A stretch of 35,229 nt of DNA from Alphaproteobacteria bacterium (GCA_024742605.1 JANSYC010000041.1:1-35229), one strand, 5' to 3'; shown: positions 1-7,709, counted from the first letter of the stretch. Numbers and translations are program-made. Notes: a model not told the origin generated them from the letters alone.

Positions 1-502
1 CGGCCTCGCGCACCACGCCGGTGGCGCCATCCAGGATCGCCAGCTTCTTGCCGGAATAGTCGACGAACACCTTGTCGCCGGCAGCATGGTGCTGGCGCAT
101 CACCGGCGACAGCCGCCGCTCGAACTCCCGCCACAGGTCGCAGAACCGGCTGTAGCCATAGCCGTCGGGGTGAACCTCCCGGTACTCCTCCCAGAGCACC
201 GTCAGGTTGACGCCGGGGCGCTTCAGCTCGCAGGCCAGCGACGCCCAGTCCGGCTCGGCCCGCCGGCGGAACCCCCGCCGCGCACCGGCGCGCGCGAACA
301 GCCGCTGCTCCAGCACGTCGTCGGTGAGGTCGCCCGGCAGCGGCCAGCTCAGACCGGCCGTCCTGGCCCGGTTCAGGTTGTCCTGGATCGTGCTGCGCGC
401 CGCCCTGAGCGTGCGCCCGATCTCGCGCGCACTCACCCCGTCATGGGCCAGCCGCAGCATCTGTCGTATCTGTCGCATGGTCAGCTCTCGCTTCGCCGGC
501 AT
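1..502 (-). CDS. istA: IS21-family transposase IstA, N-terminal part (cut by window edge)
   Basis: The minus-strand frame from the ATG at 502 stays open to the left edge (167 codons). It begins MPAKRELTMRQIRQML and continues with an HTH-like stretch (VSAREIGRTLRAARSTIQ) near residues 23-40. Towards the edge it reads VFVDYSGKKLAI, which corresponds to the first Asp of the IstA DDE core. In IS21 elements IstA is the transposase and works with the AAA+ helper IstB; the rest of istA and istB must lie left of the window. The frame looks intact as far as it goes. The repeats at 589-704 upstream of the start support a genuine element end. Family assignment is by recognition of the N-terminal pattern. 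Confidence 0.85.
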   Translation of the reverse strand, partial: MPAKRELTMRQIRQMLRLAHDGVSAREIGRTLRAARSTIQDNLNRARTAGLSWPLPGDLTDDVLEQRLFARAGARRGFRRRAEPDWASLACELKRPGVNLTVLWEEYREVHPDGYGYSRFCDLWREFERRLSPVMRQHHAAGDKVFVDYSGKKLAILDGATGVVREA

Positions 503-588
503 CCCGCCCTCTCCTCGTCACTGGACGAGGCGAGCGTGATGCCCGAGGTGCTGACCCAGAAGGGCGCGCCGGGACCGTCAGCCAGGTG

Positions 589-704
589 GCCGGATAAATC
601 TCGGAACGGTGGCCGGCTTCATGTCGGACTGGTAGCCGGCTTCAAATCGGAACCCCGGCCGGCTTCACGTCGGAATACCCGGCCGGCTTGTGTCGGAATC
701 CGCA
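589..704. repeat. IS21 element terminus with five short direct repeats
   Basis: Five copies of a 17-18 nt unit of the form GCCGGCTTCANGTCGGAA lie at about 589-606, 612-628, 635-652, 658-675 and 682-699, spaced roughly 23 nt. IS21-family ends typically carry several such terminal repeats, probably transposase sites. The element end is placed at 704 because, read on the minus strand, the sequence then starts with the TG expected for this family. The other end and any target duplication are outside the window. Confidence 0.7.
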
Positions 705-762
705 ACGTGGCCATCGACCTGGCACAATAACTGATCCGTGCCGGTGTCGACCGCCCGGACCA

Positions 763-1365
763 TCACGCCGCCTCGGCTGCCTTGAAAGCAGGCCGCGCCT
801 CCAGCCGATCAGCATAGGCCGAAAGGTTCGGGCACTTGCCGAAATCCGCACCCAGCCGGCGGGACATGATCACCGCGTGGCCAGTGATCGTGTCGGCCAC
901 GGTGAAATCGCCCGCGATGAATTCGCGGTCTTCCATGTGCGCCTCGGCGGCACCCAGAACACGGTTCAGAAGCTTCAGTGCCCGCGCCGCAATCTCGGGG
1001 TTGCTTCGGTCGGGCGGCAGCAGGATCGTCTCGACCACGTAGTTGTTGATCGGCGGCATGATCATGCCCTCGGCATAGTGCAGCCATTGCAGGTACATGG
1101 CGAAGTTCGGGGCATCGGGGCCGGGGGTCAGGTGCGGCGCGTACGTCGCACCCAGGTACTGCGCGATGGCCGTGCTCTCGGAAATCGTCGTGTCGCCATC
1201 GATCAGCGTCGGCACCCGGCCGTTCGGGTTGATCCGCGTGTATTCCGGCGCGCGCATTTCCTTCTGACCCAGGGTGAAGCGTTCCAGCTCGTACGGTTGC
1301 CCGATCTCCTCCAGCAGCCATACCGTGCGCACCGCGCGCGAGTTCGGGGCGTAATAGACCTTCAT
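763..1365 (-). CDS. Glutathione S-transferase family protein
   Basis: A 200-residue protein, normal length for a bacterial cytosolic GST. The N-terminal thioredoxin-like domain (about 1-78) begins MKVYYAPNSRAVRTVWLLEE and holds the cis-proline and glutathione-gamma-glutamyl contact motifs GRVPTLIDGD and ISESTAIAQYL. An all-helical C-terminal domain (about 85-195) follows and includes the N-capping-box-like segment FTVADTITG. Such enzymes conjugate glutathione to electrophiles or act as glutathione-dependent reductases or isomerases; the substrate cannot be told here. It is transcribed divergently from the HxlR-type regulator at 1467, a common arrangement for a redox- or electrophile-responsive pair, so that regulator is its likely controller. 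Confidence 0.9.
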   Translation of the reverse strand: MKVYYAPNSRAVRTVWLLEEIGQPYELERFTLGQKEMRAPEYTRINPNGRVPTLIDGDTTISESTAIAQYLGATYAPHLTPGPDAPNFAMYLQWLHYAEGMIMPPINNYVVETILLPPDRSNPEIAARALKLLNRVLGAAEAHMEDREFIAGDFTVADTITGHAVIMSRRLGADFGKCPNLSAYADRLEARPAFKAAEAA

Positions 1366-1406
1366 GTTTCTGTCCTTTTCAGGTTCGACCGGCCCGGCAG
1401 CCAGCG

Positions 1407-1443
1407 TTGACAGAACCTAGCTTTAATTTTAGAAGTCAGTCAA
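1407..1443. promoter_or_regulatory. Divergent promoter region between GST and HxlR-type genes
   Basis: On the plus strand TTGACA (1407-1412) is followed after 17 nt by TAGAAG (1430-1435), a plausible sigma-70 promoter for the regulator at 1467. On the minus strand TTGACT (1443-1438) could be the -35 element for the GST gene, with only a weak -10. The region is AT-rich compared with its flanks. A regulator binding here could control both genes. No clear palindrome was found. Confidence 0.45.
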
Positions 1444-1466
1444 TTCGCAAACCGAAGCGAGGAAGC

Positions 1467-1946
1467 ATGGGCCGCGCCGCACTCTCGACACAGATCTGCA
1501 CCGTCGCCCGCGCCGCGGCGCTGGTGGGCGACGAATGGACCATCATGATCCTGCGCGAGATGTTCCTGGGCACGCACCGCTTCGACGATTTCCTTCGCCA
1601 GACCGGCATGTCCTCGCACTTGCTCTCGCAGCGGCTGAAGAAGCTCGAGACCGCAGGGGTCGTCCGGCGCGCGGCCTATTCCCAGCGCCCGCCGCGCTAC
1701 GAGTACCGGCTGACCGAGATGGGCCGTGCGCTGTGGCCCGTGGTGATCTCGCTCAAGCAATGGGGCGACCGCTGGCTGGGCGACGGCGAGACGCCGATCG
1801 GACTGGTGCACAAGGGTTGCGGGGCCGTCACCGAACCTCGAATGACCTGCCCAGAATGCGGCGAGCCGATGGACGCTCACGATTCCGAAGCGCGCCTTTC
1901 TCAGGGGTTCTACGACGAACGGCAGCGCGCCGGAAAACAGACGTGA
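1467..1946 (+). CDS. HxlR-family winged-helix transcriptional regulator
   Basis: A 159-residue protein from the ATG at 1467, which follows a GCGAGGAAGC ribosome-binding region. The frame is open further upstream, but a TTG start at 1407 would lie on the -35 hexamer. The core has the HxlR winged-helix pattern: VGDEWTIMILREMFLG, RFDDFLRQTGMSSHLLSQRLKKL and YRLTEMGRALWPVV. HxlR proteins bind DNA as dimers and often sense reactive aldehydes, quinones or thiol oxidation. The C-terminal tail has a Cys-rich stretch (KGCGAVTEPRMTCPECG) with a CxxC knuckle that may bind zinc or sense redox state. It probably controls the divergent GST gene; the SDR-like gene at 2078 follows after 131 nt. Confidence 0.85.
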   Translation: MGRAALSTQICTVARAAALVGDEWTIMILREMFLGTHRFDDFLRQTGMSSHLLSQRLKKLETAGVVRRAAYSQRPPRYEYRLTEMGRALWPVVISLKQWGDRWLGDGETPIGLVHKGCGAVTEPRMTCPECGEPMDAHDSEARLSQGFYDERQRAGKQT

Positions 1947-2077
1947 TTGCCTCTCTGGCCGATCATTCACGAAGGTCCGCGCCACGCGCCACGATCTCGC
2001 CACGACTGCGCGCTCTATCGGGTCTCGCTCGCCGGTAATGGGCCGGCCCGGCTCTCTCAACAAGCGGAGGAAGAAAG

Positions 2078-2857
2078 ATGGATAAGGTCTGCCTCGTCAT
2101 CGGCGCCGGCGCAGGAATCGGCGGGACCGTCGGGGCCCGCTTCGCGGCGGGCGGATATCACGCGGTCCTCGGCCGCCGGTCGGATGCCGAGGGACTGGAC
2201 CGGCTGGTCAGCGACATAGAGGCCGCGGGCGGCAAAGCGACCGGCCGGCTGCTGAACGTGGTCGAGCCGGACAGCATCGAAAACCTGATTGCCGAGGTCG
2301 AACAGGACATCGGCCCGATTCACACGCTGGTCTTCAACATCGGCGCGCAGGTCGGCGACCGGGCCCTGCTCGAGACCAGTCTGAATGTGTTCGAGCGCTG
2401 TTGGCGGATGGCCACCTTCGGCCTGTTCCGCGCGGCACAGGCGGTCTGCCCGCTGATGGCGGACCGGGGCGAGGGTGCGGTTCTGGTCACTGCCTCGACC
2501 GCGGCCAAGCGGGGCAATGCGGGCCAGCATGCCCATGCCTCTGCGATGGCGGGACGGCGGATGCTGTGCCAGTCGCTGAACGCGGAATTCGCGTCGCGCG
2601 GCGTTCACATCGCCCACATCGTGGTCGACGGCGCCGTGGACGCGCCGGATACGCTGGGCAAGATGCTGGGAGCCGAGAGGTTTGCCGAGCTGCGGGCCAC
2701 CAAGGGTGCCGCCGACGGCCTGATCCTGCCAGAGCAGTTGGCCGAGACATACTGGCACCTAGCGCACCAGCACCGCTCGGCGTGGACCCACGAACTGGAC
2801 CTGCGGGCCTGGTCGGATCAGGCGTGGTGGAACCACCAGACGGCGACGCGGATCTGA
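2078..2857 (+). CDS. SDR-fold protein with degenerate active site
   Basis: A 259-residue protein with a short-chain dehydrogenase/reductase Rossmann fold. The glycine-rich nucleotide motif GAGAGIG lies at residues 9-15, and NIGA (87-90) replaces the classical NNAG. Ser140 in VTAST fits the catalytic Ser position. The positions where SDRs carry Tyr and Lys (Ser+13 and Tyr+4) are His153 and Met157 in HAHASAMAG. The C-terminal stretch AETYWHLAHQHRSAWTHELDLR resembles an atypical SDR subgroup that I recall having Phe rather than Tyr. Cofactor binding is likely, but classical proton relay is not. It lies between the HxlR-type gene and the MFS exporter, all on the plus strand. Confidence 0.8.
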   Translation: MDKVCLVIGAGAGIGGTVGARFAAGGYHAVLGRRSDAEGLDRLVSDIEAAGGKATGRLLNVVEPDSIENLIAEVEQDIGPIHTLVFNIGAQVGDRALLETSLNVFERCWRMATFGLFRAAQAVCPLMADRGEGAVLVTASTAAKRGNAGQHAHASAMAGRRMLCQSLNAEFASRGVHIAHIVVDGAVDAPDTLGKMLGAERFAELRATKGAADGLILPEQLAETYWHLAHQHRSAWTHELDLRAWSDQAWWNHQTATRI

Positions 2858-2929
2858 CGGTCCCGCCTCGGTCTGCGGTTGCAGACACTGCAACCCGGAC
2901 CGTATTCCATCTGATGGAGACAACACCGA

Positions 2930-4144
2930 GTGCACGACCAACCTGACAGCCGCCCCGCCAACCCGATAGTCGGCCGCTTGGGTCTCCTGGTTTTTGCAAC
3001 GCTGGTGGTATGCACCGCGTTTGGCGAGGTCGCGACCGGCCTTATCGTCCCCGCAATGCCGATGCTGGGCGATATCTTTCAGAGGCCACCGGGAACGGTT
3101 CAGCTGATTATCGTAGCATTCGCGGTCACGTTTGCGGTGGGGCAGCTGTTCTTTGGTCCGCTCTCCGACCGGCGGGGCCGCCGACCCGCGTTGATGATCG
3201 GCGCCCTCCTGGTAATCGCCGGGTCCGTCACATCGGCCACGGCCGACAACCTCTGGGTCGTCGTTCTGGGTCGGGCCGTGCAGGGTTTGGGCACCGCGGC
3301 CGGTTATGTTGTGGCGCGGGCGATGGTGAGGGACATTTATGGCGCCAATGGCGCACCGAAAGCCATGGCCATCCTGTTTGCGTTGATGGCTGCGTCCTTC
3401 CTGGCCGCCCCGCTTGTCGGGGGTGCGCTGATCGAGCTGGCTAGCTGGCAGGCGGGTTTCCTGTTTGCTGCGATCGTCGGGTCGCTTTGGCTGGCATCGG
3501 CCATCTTCGTCATGCCGGAGACACTGACCAAGGCGCCGGCCGCGGAACATCCGGCGGCGTATCTCGTTTATCTGGGGCTCTTTCGCCACAAAGGTTTCCT
3601 GGCCTTCATGCTTTGCCATGCGGTGGCCTATGCCGAGCTCTACGGTTTCGTCGCCGGTGCGCCGTATTTCTTCATCGAGAGCTTGGGCCTGACACCAGCC
3701 AGCTATGGCATGATCGCGGCGATCGCGATGTCGGGCTTTCTGACCGGATCGATGACGGCCCGGCTCGCCATTCCCCGATGGGGGATGCACCGCGTTATCC
3801 TGATCAGCCTGACAATTATGCTTGGCGCGCCGGCGGTTCTGGTCGTTTTGGGTTTAATTGTATGGTTGCCACTGACCGTCATCGTGGTGATGCAGTTTTT
3901 CGTCTGGTTCGGCGGCGGGTTCCTTGCGCCCAACACCGCGGCAGGCGTGATGATGTCCCACCCCAAAGCCGCTGGCGCTGCGGCTGCCGTGCTGGGCTTC
4001 GTACAAATGTGCGCGGCGGCGGCGGTCTCGCTGTTGCAGGGACTGATCTACGACGGCAGCGTGTTCCCGATGATCGGGACACAGCTTGTTCTGGGGCTAG
4101 TCACCTTGCTCATCTGGCATCGGCTGAAACGCCATACGGTGTGA
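2930..4144 (+). CDS. Bcr/CflA-type MFS drug-resistance transporter
   Basis: A 404-residue polytopic membrane protein starting at GTG 2930. It has twelve hydrophobic segments in two halves. The MFS motif A loop LSDRRGRRPALMIG sits between TM2 and TM3, near residue 75. The region around GRAVQGLGTAAGYVVARAMV matches the TM4/TM5 motif of the 12-TM drug:H+ antiporters. Family members expel chloramphenicol-, bicyclomycin- or sulfonamide-like compounds; the substrate here is unknown. The gap to the SDR-like gene is 72 nt, so co-transcription is possible. No strong terminator follows it. Confidence 0.88.
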   Translation: MHDQPDSRPANPIVGRLGLLVFATLVVCTAFGEVATGLIVPAMPMLGDIFQRPPGTVQLIIVAFAVTFAVGQLFFGPLSDRRGRRPALMIGALLVIAGSVTSATADNLWVVVLGRAVQGLGTAAGYVVARAMVRDIYGANGAPKAMAILFALMAASFLAAPLVGGALIELASWQAGFLFAAIVGSLWLASAIFVMPETLTKAPAAEHPAAYLVYLGLFRHKGFLAFMLCHAVAYAELYGFVAGAPYFFIESLGLTPASYGMIAAIAMSGFLTGSMTARLAIPRWGMHRVILISLTIMLGAPAVLVVLGLIVWLPLTVIVVMQFFVWFGGGFLAPNTAAGVMMSHPKAAGAAAAVLGFVQMCAAAAVSLLQGLIYDGSVFPMIGTQLVLGLVTLLIWHRLKRHTV

Positions 4145-5002
4145 AGCAAGGCACTGGTGGTCCGCGGCAGATGCTTAGCAGCGCTCGGCAGCGACGATGG
4201 CACTGCGGAACGAAGGAGCCGTCGAGGTGCCCACTTCGGATGTCCGCTTCCGCGTTTACCCGCAACCTTTCTCACCTCCACCGGCGCGCCGCCAGCCCCT
4301 TCAGCATAGGCTCGCCCGCGGCATCCCACTCAATCCCATCCTCGACGGCTGCAAAGGCTCGAAGGCTTAACAAGAAGTCACCGTCATGCGTACGGTCGCA
4401 CGGCAATCAGTTGCCTGGCGGAGGGCATCCTTTCCGAGAGAACGATATGCCAACGGGGCATCGCCCGCTCAAGTTCTGAATAGAAATCTCGATAAAACAA
4501 AGGCTTGCAAAACGGAGAACGTTCGACGCCGGTCGCGTCCGCTCCGCCAATTCTCCCAAGTCTCCAAAAACCGAAAAGATTTAGAAGATGCTCAGATTCT
4601 AGACACGGGCATTTAGGCTTGCATGTCGGAACTGTAGCTGCAGGAGAATCCCTGTCCCGCTTTTTTTAAAGGTTGTGCCGTAACTATGTGAAGCGCCTCA
4701 GATTGAAGGGATTTGAAGCGTCATTGGACCGATCACCTTTTTCGACAAACCCGTCCTTCAGGCCCACAGCGTAGACGGCGCGGCGGTCCTGTCGTTGCTC
4801 TACTCGTGCCACAGCGCTCTGTGCGCCGGTGACCTACCTGATCAGCGAGTTGAGATCCGGCCGCTGCCGGCGGTTGGTAACTTCGCTCGAACTGGGAAGG
4901 ATAGGTGCGTGACCGGCGGTGCGAGCCCCGCGGTCGAGGCTCTTGCCATGGAGTGCCGAGGAGTCCGCAAGCTTGAAGTGAACCGCCTATCCTGTACTCC
5001 AT
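4145..5002. other. Gene-free interval of about 860 bp
   Basis: I find no convincing gene here. The open frames that exist (for example 4386-4616 plus and 4733-5056 minus) are short, Arg/Ser/Pro-rich and lack recognisable motifs or good ribosome-binding sites. The stretch 4480-4720 is clearly more AT-rich than its flanks and includes a run of seven T at about 4662-4669. It marks the boundary between the exporter block and the PHA/FixLJ island and may be eroded foreign or pseudogene DNA. Confidence 0.5.
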
Positions 5003-5016
5003 TTGACGACCGTCAA
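5003..5016. promoter_or_regulatory. Perfect FNR/FixK box upstream of phasin gene
   Basis: TTGACGACCGTCAA is a perfect TTGAC-N4-GTCAA palindrome. Its centre is 75 nt before the phasin ATG. A -10-like TGCAAT lies at 5036-5041, 29 nt from the box centre, which fits a class II activation geometry near -41.5. The FixK-type protein at 7710 has the matching E-x-x-S-R recognition helix. Confidence 0.8.
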
Positions 5017-5084
5017 CTTCTTGGTGTCCGACCCGTGCAATCCTGACGCTCTTCACCGCTCAAGACAGCTCAGGGAGAGAAGCC

Positions 5085-5504
5085 ATGGCCAAATCGGAGT
5101 CAAAATCGCGTCTGAATGGTTTAGGTGCGTCAGCGGTACCGCCGGTCGATATCGAGCCGTTGCTTGAGGTCAACCAGAGAGGCATTGAGGCGGTCGCTCA
5201 GGCGAACAGCCATGTGCTGCAGAACATGGCTCGGCTCAACAGCGAAATCTTCCAATTCGTCAGCAGGCGCCTGGAGCACGACCGCAAGACCGCAAAGGAG
5301 TTTGCGGCCTGCAGCTCACCCCAGGAAGCCTATAGCGTCTGCGGCAAGTTTCTGGAATCTGCAATGAAGCAGTATTCAGAGGAGATGGGAGTCATCACCG
5401 GTCTCTACACGGACCAGCTTCGGCAGACAATCGAAGACACCCAGCATCAGCTTCACGAAGCCGTAAACTCATCCGTCGATGCGGAAAAGCAAAGCTCGTC
5501 CTGA
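5085..5504 (+). CDS. Phasin family protein (PHA granule-associated)
   Basis: A 139-residue, mostly helical protein starting at ATG 5085 after AGGGAGAGAAGCC. The segment from about residue 25 (IEPLLEVNQRGIEAVAQANSH) through the heptad-rich FLESAMKQYSEEMGVITGLY is typical of the small alphaproteobacterial phasins (Phasin_2-like). Phasins coat polyhydroxyalkanoate granules and regulate their size and number. A PHA synthase gene about 9.8 kb downstream in the same island supports this role. A perfect FNR/FixK box precedes the gene and a strong hairpin follows it, so it is probably a single-gene transcript induced at low oxygen. Confidence 0.85.
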   Translation: MAKSESKSRLNGLGASAVPPVDIEPLLEVNQRGIEAVAQANSHVLQNMARLNSEIFQFVSRRLEHDRKTAKEFAACSSPQEAYSVCGKFLESAMKQYSEEMGVITGLYTDQLRQTIEDTQHQLHEAVNSSVDAEKQSSS

Positions 5505-5508
5505 GCAT

Positions 5509-5526
5509 CGGCCCCGTTTGGGGCCG
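5509..5526 (+). terminator. Hairpin terminator after phasin gene
   Basis: CGGCCCC-GTTT-GGGGCCG is a perfect 7-bp GC stem with a 4-nt loop, beginning 5 nt after the phasin stop. There is no strong T tract, so efficiency is uncertain. Confidence 0.6.
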
Positions 5527-5629
5527 CTCGTGCTCCGGCAACGGCGGCTGAGTAGCTTGACCGTGACATGACCGGTTGGTGACGGACTGGGTTGGATGTT
5601 CTCGAGTATGGGAGGAATTCGATGGTAGC

Positions 5630-5643
5630 TTGACGTGTTCCAA
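5630..5643. promoter_or_regulatory. Degenerate FNR/FixK-like box upstream of fixL
   Basis: TTGACGTGTTCCAA matches 8 of 10 consensus positions of TTGAY-N4-RTCAA. It lies about 150 nt before the fixL start in an otherwise gene-free 280-bp gap. It could give FixK feedback on fixLJ, but the second half-site is poor and no convincing -10 element was found. Confidence 0.35.
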
Positions 5644-5783
5644 ATACCTGACGGCCATCTGTAGTTTTCGTTCTTCTGGTAATTTATGTTTGCAGACGGA
5701 GCGTGTGGATCTAGTATTGCGTTTCCGTCCCGGCATGATTACTCGGCTTGCGAAGCTATCTACCGTTTCGAGGGAGCGCGGAT

Positions 5784-6950
5784 TTGGTTATTGATCGCAT
5801 GTATTTGGGGTCAGGGGCGGAAACCTCTCTGCTTGATCTGATTATTCAGACGGCCCCGGATGCGATCATCACTGCGGATTCCAACGGCATCATTTTGAGC
5901 TTCAGTCCGGCCGCCGAGCAGATGTTCGGTTACAAGGCGGATGAAGTCGTGGGACAGAATTTGAGCTGCTTGATGCTGGAGCAGGATCGCGCTCATCATG
6001 ACGGGTATTTGCAGCACTATATGCGGACCGGGGAAAAGCATGTGATCGGGATCGGACGCCAGGTTCGAGCCCGGCGCAAATCCGGTGAGGCTTTCGTTGC
6101 CGAATTGGCGGTGGGGGAACTGCGAAAAGGCGACGATCGTATCTTTACCGGGTTCATCCGCGACGTCACCGAACGGGTGGATGCGATCCGAAAGGCTAGG
6201 CGGCTGCAACGTGCCCTTGATCAGGTCTCGCGCATTCAAATGCTTGGCGAAATGTCGACTGCGGTCGCGCACGAGATTAACCAGCCGCTCACCGCCATTT
6301 CAAATTTCGCGCGCGCCGCGGGGCACCGGCTGCGTGCCAATCCTCCAGATGTTCAAGCGGCTGTGGAACATCTTGACGAACTCGCCGAACAGGCTCTGCG
6401 AGCCGGTGAAATTGTAAAGCGTATGAAGCGCATGGTGGACCGCGGCCAAGCGAATCCCGGTCCGGAAAATATAAATGCGATCGTGGCTGAGGCGGTCAGG
6501 ATCGCCAAGACCGTGCACTCACATGACAACCTCCAAGTAGATATGAAACTGGCGGCAGATCTTCCGCCGGTTCGAGCCGATCGAATTCAGATTCAACAGG
6601 TGATGGTCAATCTCCTTGGCAATGCTGTCGAGGCCATCGAGGGGGAGCCGCCCGCGGAAATCAGTATTTCGACCAGGATGGCTGGGCGAATTGGCGAAAT
6701 TGAGATCCATGCGGAGCGCCAGAACCATGAAACCATCATGGTGACGGTTACGGATAACGGTCCTGGATTGCCGGAAGAGTTGCTGAAGACGGCCTTCGAT
6801 CCCTTCGTCTCTGGTCATATGCAAGGGGTGGGGGTCGGACTGGCGGTCTGCCGTTCGATCATCCAATCCCATGGCGGTCGGATATGGGCTGAAAATAATC
6901 CTGGTGGCGGTGCAAGCGTCCGCTTCACCTTGCCGGTTGCGGACAGTTGA
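5784..6950 (+). CDS. fixL: FixL-type oxygen-sensing haem-PAS histidine kinase
   Basis: About 388 residues, soluble, with no membrane segment. A PAS domain (about 20-135) has the FixL signature IIQTAPDAIITAD, FSPAAEQMFGY, RAHHDGY and HVIGIGR. The His codon at 5997-5999 aligns with the haem-ligating His200 of Bradyrhizobium FixL, and the Arg of HVIGIGR with its Arg220. The kinase part has the H-box VAHEINQPLTAISNFARAA, the N-box VNLLGNAVEAI, and the G-boxes VTDNGPGLPEE and GVGVGLAVCRSII. By analogy, oxygen on the haem turns autophosphorylation off and low oxygen releases it to phosphorylate FixJ. The TTG start at 5784 was chosen because GAGGGAG lies about 9 nt upstream; ATG 5799 lacks a ribosome-binding site. 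Its stop overlaps the fixJ start (TGATG). Confidence 0.88.
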   Translation: MVIDRMYLGSGAETSLLDLIIQTAPDAIITADSNGIILSFSPAAEQMFGYKADEVVGQNLSCLMLEQDRAHHDGYLQHYMRTGEKHVIGIGRQVRARRKSGEAFVAELAVGELRKGDDRIFTGFIRDVTERVDAIRKARRLQRALDQVSRIQMLGEMSTAVAHEINQPLTAISNFARAAGHRLRANPPDVQAAVEHLDELAEQALRAGEIVKRMKRMVDRGQANPGPENINAIVAEAVRIAKTVHSHDNLQVDMKLAADLPPVRADRIQIQQVMVNLLGNAVEAIEGEPPAEISISTRMAGRIGEIEIHAERQNHETIMVTVTDNGPGLPEELLKTAFDPFVSGHMQGVGVGLAVCRSIIQSHGGRIWAENNPGGGASVRFTLPVADS

Positions 6951-7576
6951 TGGCACCGGTGACCCCTTCATCAGTGGATCTGATCGAAGACGATGCAGCC
7001 GTACGTGCCTCTCTGGTTGCTCTGCTGAAGGTTTGGGGGTTCGACGCCCACGCATTTTCGGATGGCGAGAGCTATCTAGCGGAGAAGCCCTGGAACCATT
7101 CTGCATGCCTGCTTTTGGACTACAGTCTTCCGGGACGGAACGGGTTGGAGATCCTGTCGGAATTGCACGGACGGGCGCCGGACTTCCCTGTCATCATGAT
7201 CACCGGTCACGGCGACGTTGCCTTAGCGGTTCGTGCTCTCAAGGCCGGGGCCCGGGACTTTATCGAGAAGCCATATGAGGATGAGGATCTTCGTGAAAAA
7301 ATTGAGAACCTGATCCGAAGCCAAGATTTTGCAGGTGCTAGGGGACTGCCGGATCAGAGCTCGCTAAGGGCCTTCGAAACCCTCACTCCGCGCGAAATGG
7401 AAGTGATGATGGAAGTCGTTGCCGGCCATTCGAACAAGGTGATCGCTCATCACCTTACTCTCAGTCCGAAGACTGTGGAGGTGCACCGTGCACGGGTTAT
7501 GGCGAAGACGGGTGCCAAGAACCTCTCCAATCTGGTGCGGCTGGCGATTAAGGCCGGGCTGGATGGAGGAACATGA
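6950..7576 (+). CDS. fixJ: FixJ-type response regulator
   Basis: A 208-residue protein with a receiver domain and a LuxR-type helix-turn-helix. The receiver has the acidic pair in LIEDDAAV, the phospho-acceptor Asp57 in LLLDYSLPGRNG, the switch Thr in MITGHGD and the Lys in EKPYEDEDL. The C-terminal domain reads LTPREMEVMMEVVAGHSNKVIA and LSPKTVEVHRARVM, the FixJ/NarL-type DNA-binding helix. The ATG at 6950 overlaps the fixL stop, so the two genes are translationally coupled and form a cognate pair. Phosphorylated FixJ classically activates fixK, and the fixK-type gene follows 134 nt downstream behind FixJ-site-like sequence. Confidence 0.9.
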   Translation: MAPVTPSSVDLIEDDAAVRASLVALLKVWGFDAHAFSDGESYLAEKPWNHSACLLLDYSLPGRNGLEILSELHGRAPDFPVIMITGHGDVALAVRALKAGARDFIEKPYEDEDLREKIENLIRSQDFAGARGLPDQSSLRAFETLTPREMEVMMEVVAGHSNKVIAHHLTLSPKTVEVHRARVMAKTGAKNLSNLVRLAIKAGLDGGT

Positions 7577-7599
7577 GGCGGTCGGTTTTCCGTTCCTCC
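7565..7599 (+). terminator. Inverted repeat spanning the end of fixJ
   Basis: GGAGGAAC (7565-7572) and GTTCCTCC (7592-7599) form a perfect 8-bp stem with a 19-nt loop containing the fixJ stop codon. It could act as a weak terminator or attenuator between fixJ and fixK, or stabilise the fixLJ mRNA 3' end. It lacks a T tract. Confidence 0.4.
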
Positions 7600-7605
7600 T
7601 GTATA

Positions 7606-7626
7606 GGGGATTTCCCCAATAAGGGA
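7606..7626. promoter_or_regulatory. Candidate FixJ operator upstream of fixK
   Basis: GGGGATTTCCCC (7606-7617) is a palindrome with a 2-nt centre, overlapped by the second inverted repeat TCCCCAATAAGGGA (7613-7626). With a possible -10 at 7653-7658 (TACGTT) the start site would be near 7665. The palindrome would then lie about -59 to -48, where FixJ binds in known fixK promoters. The ATTTCCC core also resembles the Sinorhizobium fixK site as I remember it. This is inference from position and shape. Confidence 0.45.
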
Positions 7627-7709
7627 TTCTCCCAACTTTCGAAACGCCACCCTACGTTGTGACATCAAGCCGGTTCATTACCACTTTCTCATTTACGGAG
7701 GGTAGTTCG

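Noticed and set aside
1407-1466. Upstream TTG start for the HxlR-type gene
   Set aside because: The TTG is the first half of a -35 hexamer and has no ribosome-binding site; ATG 1467 has one.
2759-3790. 343-codon open frame on the minus strand
   Set aside because: Antisense to the MFS exporter; low-complexity Arg/Gln/Gly-rich translation.
4515-4555. String ending CGTCCGCTCCGCCA that resembles a tRNA 3' end
   Set aside because: The distance from the TTCGA-like loop to CCA is 5 nt too long and the T-stem does not pair; no anticodon arm lies upstream.
4733-5056. 107-codon minus-strand frame over the phasin promoter
   Set aside because: Arg/Gly/Pro-rich translation, no ribosome-binding site, and it covers the perfect FixK box.
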